Shown piece after piece: positions 49,469 through 61,124 of a DNA stretch of 64,000 bases. The position numbers were made by a program, and so were the translations under genes. The notes under the pieces were generated by a model. The model did not search any database and was not told where the DNA came from. It saw only the letters and a list, made by a program, of their open reading frames with translations. Source of the DNA: Epiperipatus broadwayi (lineage: Eukaryota > Onychophora > Udeonychophora > Euonychophora > Peripatidae); NCBI GenBank assembly GCA_028023455.1, contig JAQFVV010000018.1, positions 5,605,800 through 5,669,799 of the forward strand, given 5' to 3'. Positions within the stretch are counted from its first letter, which is position 1, and each line of letters starts with the position of its first letter.

Positions 49469-49753
49469 CTAAACAAACAAATAATATATATATGAACACA
49501 TATATATAATTTTAAAATACCTATTATAACTAATATTTATAATTTAAAAATATAATCTGAAATTAATTATTATTTGGAAAAAATATATATATAATTAGCT
49601 AGATAAAAACTTTAAAGAAAATAAATTTATTCTATTATTTTAATAAACAGAAAAAGATTTTAAAAATTCTAGTTGAACTATAAATCCTATAATTATATAC
49701 ATTATACCTAGCTTTTACAATCCTTATTTTAACATATAAAAGCGATTTACCCG

Positions 49754-49779
49754 CTGACGAAGAAGCTGCAAAAACCAAA
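49754..49779 (+). ncRNA. Hammerhead-like motif, isolated
   Basis: CTGACGA is followed by AGCTGCAAAA and CCAAAT in the positions of stem II and GAAA. Similar blocks occur at 12.6, 21.3, 32.4 and 32.75 kb. The GAAA box is altered, so this is at most a decayed ribozyme. Confidence 0.25.
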
Positions 49780-50821
49780 TTTTTTTGCATTGTCTTATTT
49801 TTTTTAGTCGTACCAATTATGATAATAAATTCAATAAATGGAAATCTAATTATTCTTAATTAGAGAAAGGAAAGCAATAAATTCTCACCAGCTATTCTCG
49901 GCAAAAGAATAATGCTAAGATCTTTTTCATGCAATAAATTATTTAAAGGCTGATAAATATTACTATCTGCTTTGAAAATTATAGTAACTGAAGTTCATTA
50001 ACATGTGCTGATTTTTTTATCATTTATTTTTGCCTTATCATTTTTGGAAATATGATTAAAATTTTGAATCTTTCATTGACAGAACAAGATGCAGTGAAAT
50101 ATTTTCAAAATTACATGATAGTACCCTCCTGAAAAGTATGTGATAATGACCATGATATTACTCTGTGTGTGGAAATGCCATATCGGTGTCGGGTGTAAAC
50201 ATGTTCTATGCATCTATCTGTTTCGAAAAAAACGTGGTTAGAAAACTCCAAAACATTGTTTGTGAGTGCACTGAAATTAGTTTACAGTTGGTGTAGTGAA
50301 TTTACATTTAAAAAAATTTTAATTACAACCCTTTGGACTTTTGTGTTTCTTTATCATTTTAATAAGTAAAAAAAACCATAAATATTGAATAAGATAACTT
50401 AGAGTCAGCCACATTGTTTATACCATGTGTTGGTAGCCCCTGAAAATGAATCATTTAAAATAAAATGGGTGGCAAGTTTTCTGGCAGGCAAACAACATAA
50501 GTACTTTAAATTTTGATACAAATCTCTTGGTACATTTAAAAAAAATAATTAAAAAAAAAAATTATATCAAAGAGATAAATCCTTATCAAGAATTTTATAA
50601 CAATGTACGTAATTATCCTCAACTATATTAAACATTATTAAATTTTTTTCTACAAAATATTTGTATCAAAGACAATCTATAAATTATTAACAAATGTTTT
50701 ATATTAGTTTTTCTTCTTTTATCTTAGATAAAAAAAACACTTAAATACATTAAAGAAAATTTGTTAACAAAAATTAATATCACAAATAAAATTAAAAAAT
50801 AGTTGCAAAATACAAATGTTA

Positions 50822-51075
50822 TACTGTACTGGTCAAAATAGTATGCTCACTTAACAAGATTCAAATCCTAAGCAAAAGTACCTCGAATCCGATCGTGCTC
50901 AAGATACACAGGTCTGGAGCAATCCTGAATTCTAATCTATTTGCCTATTCTTCGAATCTCTGACCAAATGAACAACAATCCTGATGACACAGTAAAATTA
51001 TTTTAAATCCGTGCCCAGAAGCAAAGCGGTAGAGCATAAGATCAGACTGATGATGATTATCGAGGTCGGAGTAGC
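50822..51075 (+). repeat. Dispersed repeat with tRNA-like pieces, copy 2
   Basis: It starts TACTGTACTGGTCAAAA and shares AAAAGTACCTCGAA, TGATGACACAGTAAAATT and GCCCAGAAGCAAAGCGG with the copy at 33.9 kb. GCGGTAGAGCATAAGATCAG recalls the D-arm and anticodon region of a tRNA-Lys. Classification is open. Confidence 0.5.
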
Positions 51076-54000
51076 CCAGGAATTACATTTATTATAGTTA
51101 TTTATTCACTAATGCTAAGCTATTAGCTAAAGAAAATAGTTCTAAATATTAACTAGAAAATAATAATTCAAAAACGACAAACCAGGATTTACATGAAATA
51201 GATATATTTAATAAATATTAAACAAACGCATATATATATATTACAAAGATTAAGGAAACGTATGTATATTTTACCAACTAGTTTCACGCTTGGGACAATA
51301 TTGTTTATTTACAAGACTTGGGAATTTGTTGTATAAAATCCCCTCTATCATTCATTTAATAAATATAATTTTACAGATACAATTTTATAGTGTTTTATAA
51401 CTTGGGCGGAGTTCATAAGCTAATTCAAGAAAACTTTTGCTACGACACATTGTGGATGCCGAAAATAAATATAAAAGATCGTGACAGTTTTAACAGTAAA
51501 TGATTTATTCGATAACGGGAAAAATATATGATTTCAATCATGTATTTCTTAGGAGAACCATTATTTATACTTTTATTCGCATTGTTTGGCAAAGACGTCT
51601 TTTAGAAATAAGAAACAAACAATGCACTTTATTTACGAGATTACATGATGTAATAAATAATTTACATTTGTCTACGTCTATGGGATCCATAACGGTTTTT
51701 CAAAGAAAGCTTTTTAACTCTGAACTGAACGTATTTTTATGAAATGAATCATTATCTTTAACACATCATTGAGACTTATTAAGATTAGATGAACGGTAAC
51801 GGTACTAACGTACAATAACAAAATAAAGCCTCATAGCGATTGTGGATATTTTATCATTTTAAAAGAATACTCGAGACGAACTTAGATTTGATATGTCCGC
51901 ACATTCTGGCGGAGCGATATCGAAGGAGAGGCTGAGTTTGAGATCCCAGATCATTATGTACTGCTATCCGCAGCACATAATCCTCATAAACCTTACGTTC
52001 CACAGAGAGTAGTGTTTCTGATTACGAATGATTTTGAAAAGTAGGACGGGAGCTTCAAGCTTTCGATGTCCCCAATAACAAAACAATCAAGAAATGGAAA
52101 AGATAAAATATCAGAATAAAGAAAAGGTATGCCAGCAACGTTTATATAATTTTATATTATTACTTAAAGTTTGGAAAGGGTCTAACCTCTTGCGCAATAA
52201 TCTGTTTTCAATTCTGAGTCATTTAACAAATCATAATGAATAATAACTTTTATTTATATTATGAAGCTAATAAAATTTATATTTAAATTCTATTCCCATA
52301 TACGTATTAATTAAAGAATTAGCCCTCCAGGCAATGGTAAGAAAAGGTAGAATTTTATATTAGGTGTCACAATCTTTTATAAAGGCAACTAAACAACAAA
52401 ATAAAATAAGCATCCACAATAAAATACTTTTAGTATACAACCAATCTAGTGAACGATTTCTATTTTAAATAAACAAATGAATATAATTTTACGAATGAAT
52501 TTAATTAAAGTCGCGAGATTGATTGATACCGACATATTAGAGAAAATAATATATATATTAAACAAAATAAGTTGTATACATTTAATTGAGCCGCATAAAG
52601 TTATATAAACATAGATTAAGCGTGAAAGCAAATGTATATTTAGAATTACATAAGTATTAATAAAGGATTATAGAGAGAGAGTTTACGAGCAAAACTAGCA
52701 AAACATCATAAATAGATCTATGAATTAATTTAGCTACAAATTATAAATCACCCGTGAATGTTCATACTAAGGCAGCTCTAAATTACATGATTTTACCTAA
52801 GATATCAGCATAGCAGCAGGCAGGTAGGTTGATAATCCTACGTCATCTCATATTGCCGGTCAGATGGAATTTTGATGGCTGGTAGACAGTTCTCAGAGAG
52901 AAAAAGAAAGGTGGACGACTCCACTACTCATGCTCCATTGCACTAAACTTCTCTTGACTTCTTAAATGATGGTCTGGCAACACTTTTTGAATCAGGAACG
53001 TAAAAGTAACCAACTGATCAAGTGAAAGTAACTAACTTATCAAGTGAAAATCACCGACTGACTTTAAAAGGTCTTATGGGCTCTTTTTATACACTATCTC
53101 TATAATCCCCTTACAAAGAACATTTAATTAACATGTTTTTATACAGATAAGGCTCGAAATACCATTTTTAGCTATTTTAAATCATTCAACAACAACTGAT
53201 AAATGATTTGTTTTCGATCTTAATTGTGATTGACAATTTTAATTATAGACAACGATCTGACTAGAGATAAAGATAATTTCAGTATTTCAAGCCTTCCCCA
53301 TTTTTCTTTGTTGTTACATTCCAATAGTTTAATTAAATACTTTAAATCAAAATACATATAGATATAACAAAAAAATTACAATTATATAAAGAAAAATATT
53401 TAGTTGTCAGCAATAAACATTAATAACATTATTGCTTCATTCATATATATACGCATCACGCACACTACTGTTTTACTTTACTAAATAAAGATTAATTTTG
53501 CTAATCTTTCTAATGATTTGGCATACAGTGTGTGAGTGAATAGCATATATTTATAGCAAGGTCTGAATCGTGGTCCCCTAGGAGGTTAGTATAGATGACG
53601 AAACATGAAGCATCGATGATGATTAGACATCGATTGCTTCAATACTACCTATCTGACTACAATATCAATATTTCCCACAAGCATCTCTTTTCGTTTTTAA
53701 ATTGTATTTATACTTTTAAATTTTATGAGTCAACTAACACTTGAATACAGTGCTAGCTCACCAAAACTTGTGATGAGTGTTTGATCATAATCAGTTACCA
53801 TCACAATATATATTAATTAAAAACTACCTTTAATGTACATTATATGCTGGTGTAAACTGTGCTATGTGTAATATGCAAGTATGCACTTAAAATATCTAAG
53901 TATGTATGATAATGCAACTTAAATCTATGTAAAAAAATACTTAGCTTAAAGTTGTTCTTTCCATATCCATTCATTAATCATAATTATCCAATTTCTGAAT

Positions 54001-55340
54001 CATCAATTGCTCATTAAGGTCATTTATCTTCTAAATCTTTTGATGATCTTGGTTTTTTTTTTTTTTAAGGATGTGACGATCTCTAGAGAAAAGGCTTAGA
54101 ATGAATGGTTAATGTGCTTCTTGGATTTTCTTTTCATGTGAGATGCTGTGATTCCATGATTTTGGAAAGTTTGGATGCACCTATGATGATTTGCGCACTT
54201 TGTTCTATCATGCATTTGTTATTAAAAATAGTGACAACAATAAAAACAAATAAACTCACAGAAAAAAATGTCAGGATTTCCTTATCTTTCCACTCAATGA
54301 CATAAGATATTTATTTCAGTTTCCAAGCTCAGAGATTTTTTCATGGTCATATTAATTGCTGCTATGATTCTAGTTGAAAATGTACATAGCTATGTTCTTT
54401 TAATTGTTCAAAAGTAGAGCAAAATGGGTGAGAAAGTAAAAGTAAACTAATAAATAACAATTTTTTGTGTTCTTCTGCACAAATGTTTTTCACTGTGCTG
54501 AAAAAAAAATTAATACTGAAGTTTTAATGTTTTTAAATTTGTACTTCTAATTATATTACTTACATAAATATTTAGAACTTTAAAAAAATATTTAATAACA
54601 ACTAATTTAATTGATCATAAAGACTTGTTATTTATCATTAGTGTAAGCGTAGCAAAATTAGCATACTATACATTATCAAAACCTAATTACAGTTAACTTA
54701 AATATATATATATATTCTCCATGTATTAAAAAAGAAAAAAAAAATGTATGTAATGCATTCTGTATTTGCATCTTGTAATCAATATTTAAGGCTTTTTTTA
54801 CAATATGTACTATACAGGTCTAAATAACAGCACTTCATATATAAATAACATATTTTTGCCATGAGATGTCACATTTTATTAAATGTGATAGCCATTTTCT
54901 TTGAAATGGCTTAAAAATTTTCCAATTAGTGCAATGTACTTGTGAAGGCAGAGATTCAAACTATTCAAATAAATCATTAAAGATGTGAATCTTTTTTGGT
55001 TTATTCATATTGCATTATTATTATACAAAATTTCCAATTAACTACATAATGAACGCAATTTTGCTTAATTTTTTAAAAACTAGACATACATTAACATTAA
55101 CAGTTTGATTTGACAATAATTTAGCTAATATTTATACTATACACAATTTAAAATTAAATATTAATAGTATATGACCAAAATTTATTCTTAGTTTTATGCT
55201 GAATAAAATTTTCATGTTTTTTTCAATTCTACATTTGCCATAATGTTTGACTATCCTGTAACAAATTATAAGATGTTTTAAAATCAAGCAAATAGGTTAA
55301 GTGTTATTTTTAATTTGAATTTAGTAATTTTTGATCATAT

Positions 55341-56242
55341 AAAGAAGTACCCAAAAATAAATGGAATTTTATAATAAAAAATTGTTTATTTATTTTTAAG
55401 TGTTATAACTTTAATCTCATTCAAATTTCTATCCATTTGATACAATACACCAGTCTAAACATGTTTTTCATTTTTCAAAGTAGTCCGGAAATATTTGCAA
55501 AGTGATGAATTTTAACACTTCCATTATTTTTACCCCCAGTTCTAAGTCCACAAAAAAAAAGACACATTTTCCATTTGAGAAATTAAAAAAAATGGCACGA
55601 AGTGAGATTGAGTGAATGTAGCTGATAGATAAGGTGGATCATGTTGAATTTAATTAAAAAGTATTTCACACTCAAGGCTTTTAGAGATGACCCATTGTGG
55701 GAGTTGAACTAGCATTATTTTCTTTGTCACAAAACAGGATGTTTACATTTTATCACATCATGTAAATGTTTCACAACTTGCAGATAAAATGACTGAACAT
55801 TATGAATTAAATTTGAGAGAAATATGCCATTTGCATCAAAAATAAAAAATCTGTGATGGTTTGACTTTGGACTTCTCTTGTGATGCTTTTTAGGGACATG
55901 GTAAATTTAATATTTCAATTAAACCATTCATAAACTTATGTTTTTATGAGATCAGCTTTCTAGTAATCTGTTTCAAGCATTATAACTTTTTTCCTTGTCA
56001 TTTTCTGTAAACAAAAACAGAATTTCATATTGTTGAACTTTTCAGCTATTAAAAAAATTGACTGAGATACAAATTGCACTTTAAAAAACAAGTGTTACAT
56101 GGACTCACAATTTCACATGGTGATGTCATTTGGCAGATTGATGCAGAGAGTGCCTGCAAGAAGTATGTAACAGTTGAAGAATATACTTAAACAGACTCGC
56201 AAACTAAAAAACAATTCAGATTATTTTTGGGTCCCCCCTTAT
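55341..56242 (-). mobile_element. Mariner transposon, internally deleted, copy 2
   Basis: Termini are GTACCCAAAAATAAATGG and CAGATTATTTTTGGGTCCCC. Minus-strand pieces include KKVIMLETDY and VYEWF from the N-terminal helix-turn-helix, then REVQSQ, HDV, SHNGSS (for HDNAPS), LNLTSCHFF (for PDLAPCDFF) and CIVSNG. The central part is missing at the same place as in copy 1 at 16.8 kb. No active product is possible. Confidence 0.85.
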
Positions 56243-57059
56243 ATAAAGTTCATTATTAAGCACTTTTTTCTTTTTCAAAATAACAATTACAATAATTAAA
56301 TTACAATACGATGATCGAAATTTTTGCTGCAAGGCACATTTTAAAATTTAGTACTGTATTAATATATTTGGTTGTTGTACATCATTAAAATATGATTTTG
56401 ATTACTTATACTAAACAAAATACTTTTTTTCCATTTTGTAATCATTAACAATGAGAATCTTTACTTTGGATATATTATTAATGAAGTACTAAATTATCTT
56501 GCAAGAATGCTAGATAAAAATTAAACAAAATACTGTAGTGTACATTCATTAATCGTATTTTAAGTTTATAATCAAAATATTGTAAACAGCACTAATATCG
56601 TGAATTATGAATAAACTCTGTACTGTACAATTACAGCATGAAAGATATTATTTTGCTTTATGCAGACATAGTGTTAATCCTATGACATCATCAGTCTTAC
56701 AAAATAACTGCCATTTTTAAAAATGGCCAACAAAGAGATTTTTTGCAATTTTTTTAAGTTTGTTATAGTGACTAATTGATTGTAAATCAAAATAGTGGGT
56801 AAAATTGATGATGATCGCTAATGTGAATCCTTGCATAAAGAACAAATACTAAGCAAGGATATAGGTGTACTTCTAATAATCATGATGGTGTGAAAAAATC
56901 TCTTGAATTTATAATTAAGTTTTGGCTCTGGATAGCATAAAACCAGTTACGCTAAAATAATATATTAATACTAAGTAAGCAGCATAATATAATAATATTT
57001 TAAATGACTTAAAATTTTCAAATAAAGCAAAACAATATTCACAAAATTTATTACTGACA

Positions 57060-58440
57060 ATGAAAAGTATTTACTTGCATCTTACAAAATTTAATTTATT
57101 GCAAACATTAAAAAACCCTATGCAATAGATCTCCTATTACCTGTCAGAATAAAATGTTAGAAACAGGTCATGGGAAAAAGTATGGAAATGAAATTCTTTA
57201 AATTCTTTTATCAATGATAGTGCTGGAATTTCTGAAATTAGTAAGGGCCACTTTCCGCAGCTTATTATCAGGTTTAAGAGATCAAAACTTGCAATTCACT
57301 TAGATTAAACAACTGATATTTCTAATGTTATGAAGAAAACATATAAGAGAAATTATTGTTTGTTACTCTTTGGAAGCGCACACAAGAGAAAGATATATAT
57401 CTTAAAATTAATGAATTTTTTTATAAATGATGATTTACAGTGGAAAAATTGTGCTAATCAATACAGACTATGGTGGAACAGTAATGAGTTAGAATGTTGG
57501 ATTTGTAGCAAAGTTAAAGCTGGTAGCAATGAACATATTACTTTTATTTCCTGCATGATCATAACTAAAAAAAAATATCAATCAGATGTTGTGCTTTGGA
57601 ATACTATCTAAATCATTAATTCACTAAAAGCTGTGCCCTTAACAATCATTTGTTTTCAAATTTTTTACAAAGATATGAACTCAGATTGTAAATTACAAGC
57701 GTAGTACTATTTGCAGAGATAAGATAGCTATCAAAAGAATGAAGTTTAAATAGGTTATCGAAATTGAAAGATTAAATTATTATATTTTTGACTAAGCAAA
57801 AACCTGATTTTGTTAATTTTTTTAATAATGACTTACAGCTTTCACAACTAGGTTCTTTGTTGGATATTTTTTAAAAACTCAAAAATTTAAATTATCACTT
57901 CAAGAAAAAGAAAATTGTAATATATTTGTGTTAAAAGATAAAATTGAAAGTTTGACTTAAAAAAGTTAATATATGGAAGGATAGGGTGGAAAATGATTCT
58001 TTAGTAAGGTTTATTGTGAGAATTATAATTGGCCATCTGAAGTGTCTGGAAGCACTATTTCAGAAATAATTTTCTTCAAATTTTGATTCTAAAAACTTAA
58101 ATTGAATTCATAAAGCATACTCAGTTGAAATCAAAAATATCAATCATCTGCCATTAAAAGTTAAAGAAGAATTTACTGAGTTATCAAGCAACACAAATTT
58201 AAACTTGAATTTCCTAAAAAACTGTCAACTGATCTTCAGCTTAGAATTAGACATAATTTCCAACAATTTGTGAAATGGCCCTAAGTAAACTTCTGCCATT
58301 TTGTATTGTATATTTATGCAAAGCACTGATCTCAGTGTTAATAGCTATAAAATTAAAGTATAAATCAACTCTAAAAAAAATGAAGATGCTCTTATCCACT
58401 AAGAATGATATCATTGCAATTAATTTAATTTAGTCACTAT
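57060..58440 (+). pseudogene. hAT (BED-type) transposase pseudogene
   Basis: On the plus strand, with many stops and shifts: KKPYAIDLLLPV and GKKYGNEI near 57.12-57.2 kb, then IRFKRSKLAIHLD near 57.27 kb (usual LDESTD). Next come DLQWKNC, NVGFVAKLKLVA and IINSLKAVPLT near 57.4-57.65 kb. At 58.27-58.38 kb is ALSKLLPFCIVYLC and AIKLKYKSTLKK, the C-terminal dimerisation region (LLPFxTTYLCExxFSxLxxIKTKYRxRL). This is the ZBED5/GTF2IRD2-like family to which the 28.5-kb element also belongs. No terminal repeats were located. Confidence 0.75.
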
Positions 58441-58799
58441 TCTTAGCATTTAGTAATTATATGTTGAACTATTTTCATCTATTAATATTAAGTGTTAAAT
58501 GTCTTTAGAAAAATTAAAACTTTATTTAAACTTTTTTAAATATTTTCAACTGTTAGCAATAATACACAGGTTAGTATATAACACAATGTTTTCAGAAGTA
58601 TTACTTTCCTTTCATCTTCAGCAATTGCTAGTCTCATCAATGGCACTACTAGAATGGAAATTAAACCTGGATCCTAGATTCATAAATATTAAATTTAATG
58701 TGATATTTTAACCAACTTCTGTCAAAAACAACAGTTAGTAGAAATTTCATATCTGTGAGGACTGTTCCGATTTGTAAACTTTTTCCTAAGGGCAAAGTT

Positions 58800-59300
58800 A
58801 ATGAGTGGCTTCCAAATATTATGAATTATCACACCAAGGGTTTACTTATAGGTTTATTTGCCATTCTCATTTGAGAAGCTTCTTTAAATCTTCTTCTTCG
58901 CACTTTTTCCTTTTCATCCAATATTTGTTTTGTTTTTTTAAGTTAAACATATGTTCATTGGTATATACATTGTCTGCTACTCTTAATGTATCTGTTTTTT
59001 TCTTTTCTAATTATCAGTTTGTCATCTGCTATTTCCTTTTAAATGGAATGATTGGTTTCACAATTAACATTCTTCCACATTCACATGGTATTTTGTACAT
59101 GCAGGTTTTGTTTTTCAACACATATTCATCGGTACATACATTGTCTGTATCTGTTTGGGGTTTTTTTTCAAATCAATAGTTTGTCATCTTTTAATCATTT
59201 TTCAATAAGAACAATTTTCACCAATATATATTCTTCCACATTCACATGATATTGTGTTTGATACAAATTTTGTTTTTCAGCATTTCAAGTTTAAGTTTTG
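58800..59300 (-). pseudogene. Penelope-like GIY-YIG endonuclease fragment, tandemly duplicated
   Basis: Two diverged direct units (about 59,118-59,278 and 58,948-59,117) share TGTGAATGTGGAAGAAT, ACAATGTATGTACC-type and GATGACAAACT blocks. On the minus strand they read CMYKIPCECGRM and CECGRIYIGE, the start of the Penelope endonuclease. Towards 58,800 the frame continues with NEHMFN, RRRFKEASQMRMANKPISKP and GSH, its C-terminal part. Frames are broken. The plus-strand hydrophobic frames over this region are shadows. Confidence 0.65.
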
Positions 59301-60163
59301 TAAAGATTAGGATTCCTTGTAGTGTACTATAGCTTTAAAAAGCTGTTATAATGTTTGCTATTCCTGCTATGTATAGTTGTACTACAATACGAATAATTGT
59401 TTACTTCTTTTGATGCTTTTTTTATTTTATCTACTTAAGATTTTCTTAATGACAGCTGATAAATAACAATTAATACTAGATGATGGACAGAATTCAGCAA
59501 TGTAATTATTACTAGAATACCACCATCATTTCAAATTTTTAGATAAACATTTTTGGCATATGTATGTTTTACCTGATTCAATTAGATTTTCATTTACTTC
59601 AGTAATTGCCATATTCAATTAATATTCATTAATTTTTTTAATCTTTTTTCCATATAAGAGAAGATGAATTCTTGAAAGACACATTGACATGGACCAAGTG
59701 CTTAATCAGAGAAGCATTTGGTAAGATTATCGAACTTAAAACCAATATTAATACATGAAAAAAAAGAATAGAACTGATGATATCAATTAAAGTAACAAGT
59801 ATCTTTAAAAAACCAATTTGCAAAAGATTTGGATGTAAAGAGCAGATTTTGATTAGGCAGCAATAAAAATGAACTAGAGAAGCAAACACAGATATAAAAT
59901 AAAATTCAGCATTGTTAACTCTAACAGTCAAGTAGTGGGCTATATAACAGAAGCAACTAAGTGTAGACTTAAATTTGCATTAAGTTATCAGAAATAGTAA
60001 AAACTTCAATGGCTAATTAATATTGTAAACATTAAAATCAGTTTAGAAATTATTTTTTTAGTAATAAATATAATATTTTCAGAAAGTTTATATTTAAAAA
60101 CTGTAATGAATTCAAGTTTTTAAAGACACAAAAATATAATTATAGTAAGAAAATATAAATTAC

Positions 60164-60213
60164 CTATTTATTTTAAGAATATCATCATTTAGATTTGCTT
60201 CTTTTAAAAAATC
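60164..60213 (-). CDS. CEP70: CEP70-like gene, predicted exon A
   Basis: A 50-nt exon between the acceptor TTTTATTTTAG and a GTAATT donor. It starts in phase 0 and leaves two bases (AG) for the next exon. It reads DFLKEANLNDDILKIN, an acidic amphipathic stretch. The upstream exon was not found. A GT-containing candidate near 62.88 kb has a poor acceptor and the wrong phase. The exon is too short to identify alone; it is believed because its phase and style match exon B, 10.7 kb downstream. Confidence 0.5.
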
Positions 60214-61124
60214 CTAAAATAAAACAAAAGCTTTACTATAACTTCTGTTTCAGTTGTAAACATAGACATGTTCTAAAATTATATTCATTATACATACATA
60301 ACACACACACATATATACAAATTATCATAATAATGTAAATAGTTCATTGAAATTTATATTCTAAAGTTTTATCTCTAAATACTATGGAACTAGTTATATT
60401 AAGAATGCAGCAAATAATAGTAAACTACCACTGATAACTCTACATGTCTTCAGAGAACTAAATATATATACATTTAGTATATATATATCTGTATACATAA
60501 TTAATATATATATATAATTGTCTTTACTAATAATTTTAACTGCAAGTAAATGACTTTTAATGCTTATCATTTCATAATTGATTGTTCCAGCAAGTATTTA
60601 TAATAATTGTCTATATATATATGTATCATTTCTTATAGTCATTTTTCATTAAATACAACCGACATCTATTATTTTGATTTACTTATAGTTCATTTGTTTG
60701 AAACAATTAGTATATAGAATTTAGTTCTTAATATAATAATTGTAATATTTAGTATGTATATACATGTGTTTGCATGTTTATTATTTTTTTCTTAATTAAA
60801 ATCACATTTCTAATTTTATTAATTGCCTATAATAATCATTTACATATGGTAATTAGTTTCATGGAATAGTTCTGGTATACTATTTGTAAATTGTAATATA
60901 TATGAAAATATGCTTTTTCAAGAGTTTTTACTTTTTACTTTTTCTTTCTCTTTTGAATAAAATCATACATTTTTACTTTGAATATTAAACATTATCATTT
61001 GGGGATGCAGATGTTATATCTCTGGGGCATCTGATGGTACCTAGTCCTGTATAAAATACTGTATAGCAATGACATGATTATTGGTTTTCTCTATGCAATG
61101 ATTTGGATGACTAACTATTTATTC

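Larger units (their letters stand above)
49469..60163 (-). other. Intron A-B of the CEP70-like gene
   Basis: A 10.7-kb intron with the second tRNA-like repeat copy, mariner copy 2, the hAT pseudogene and the Penelope endonuclease fragment. The 51.1-53.3 kb part is CpG-containing and unassigned; 53.3-55.3 and 59.3-60.1 kb show nothing recognisable. Confidence 0.45.
6156..60213 (-). other. CEP70: CEP70-like host gene, span of seven predicted exons
   Basis: Seven short open segments on the minus strand are each bounded by AG on the 5' side and GT on the 3' side (except the last, which ends in a stop). Their phases join without a break: 50, 63, 91, 89, 78, 103 and 222 nt, total 696 nt or 232 codons including the stop. 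Introns are about 10.7, 19.9, 14.4, 4.0, 3.9 and 0.5 kb. The product is acidic and Ser-rich at first, then a coiled coil, then a helical segment. The coiled-coil part resembles vertebrate CEP70, a centrosomal protein that binds gamma-tubulin and supports microtubule organisation; that match is from memory, not a search. The 5' exons lie beyond 60.2 kb, probably outside the window. Exon structure is well supported; the family name is moderately supported. Confidence 0.65.

Noticed and set aside
51015-51075. Functional tRNA-Lys gene
   Set aside because: Only the D-arm and anticodon-side similarity is seen; acceptor stem and T-arm do not pair.
58805-59249. Plus-strand hydrophobic frames (124 and 65 codons)
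   Set aside because: Antisense of the Penelope endonuclease fragment, which explains the sequence better.
59638-59931. 97-codon minus-strand hydrophobic frame
   Set aside because: No family features and no supporting context; neither strand gives a recognisable protein.
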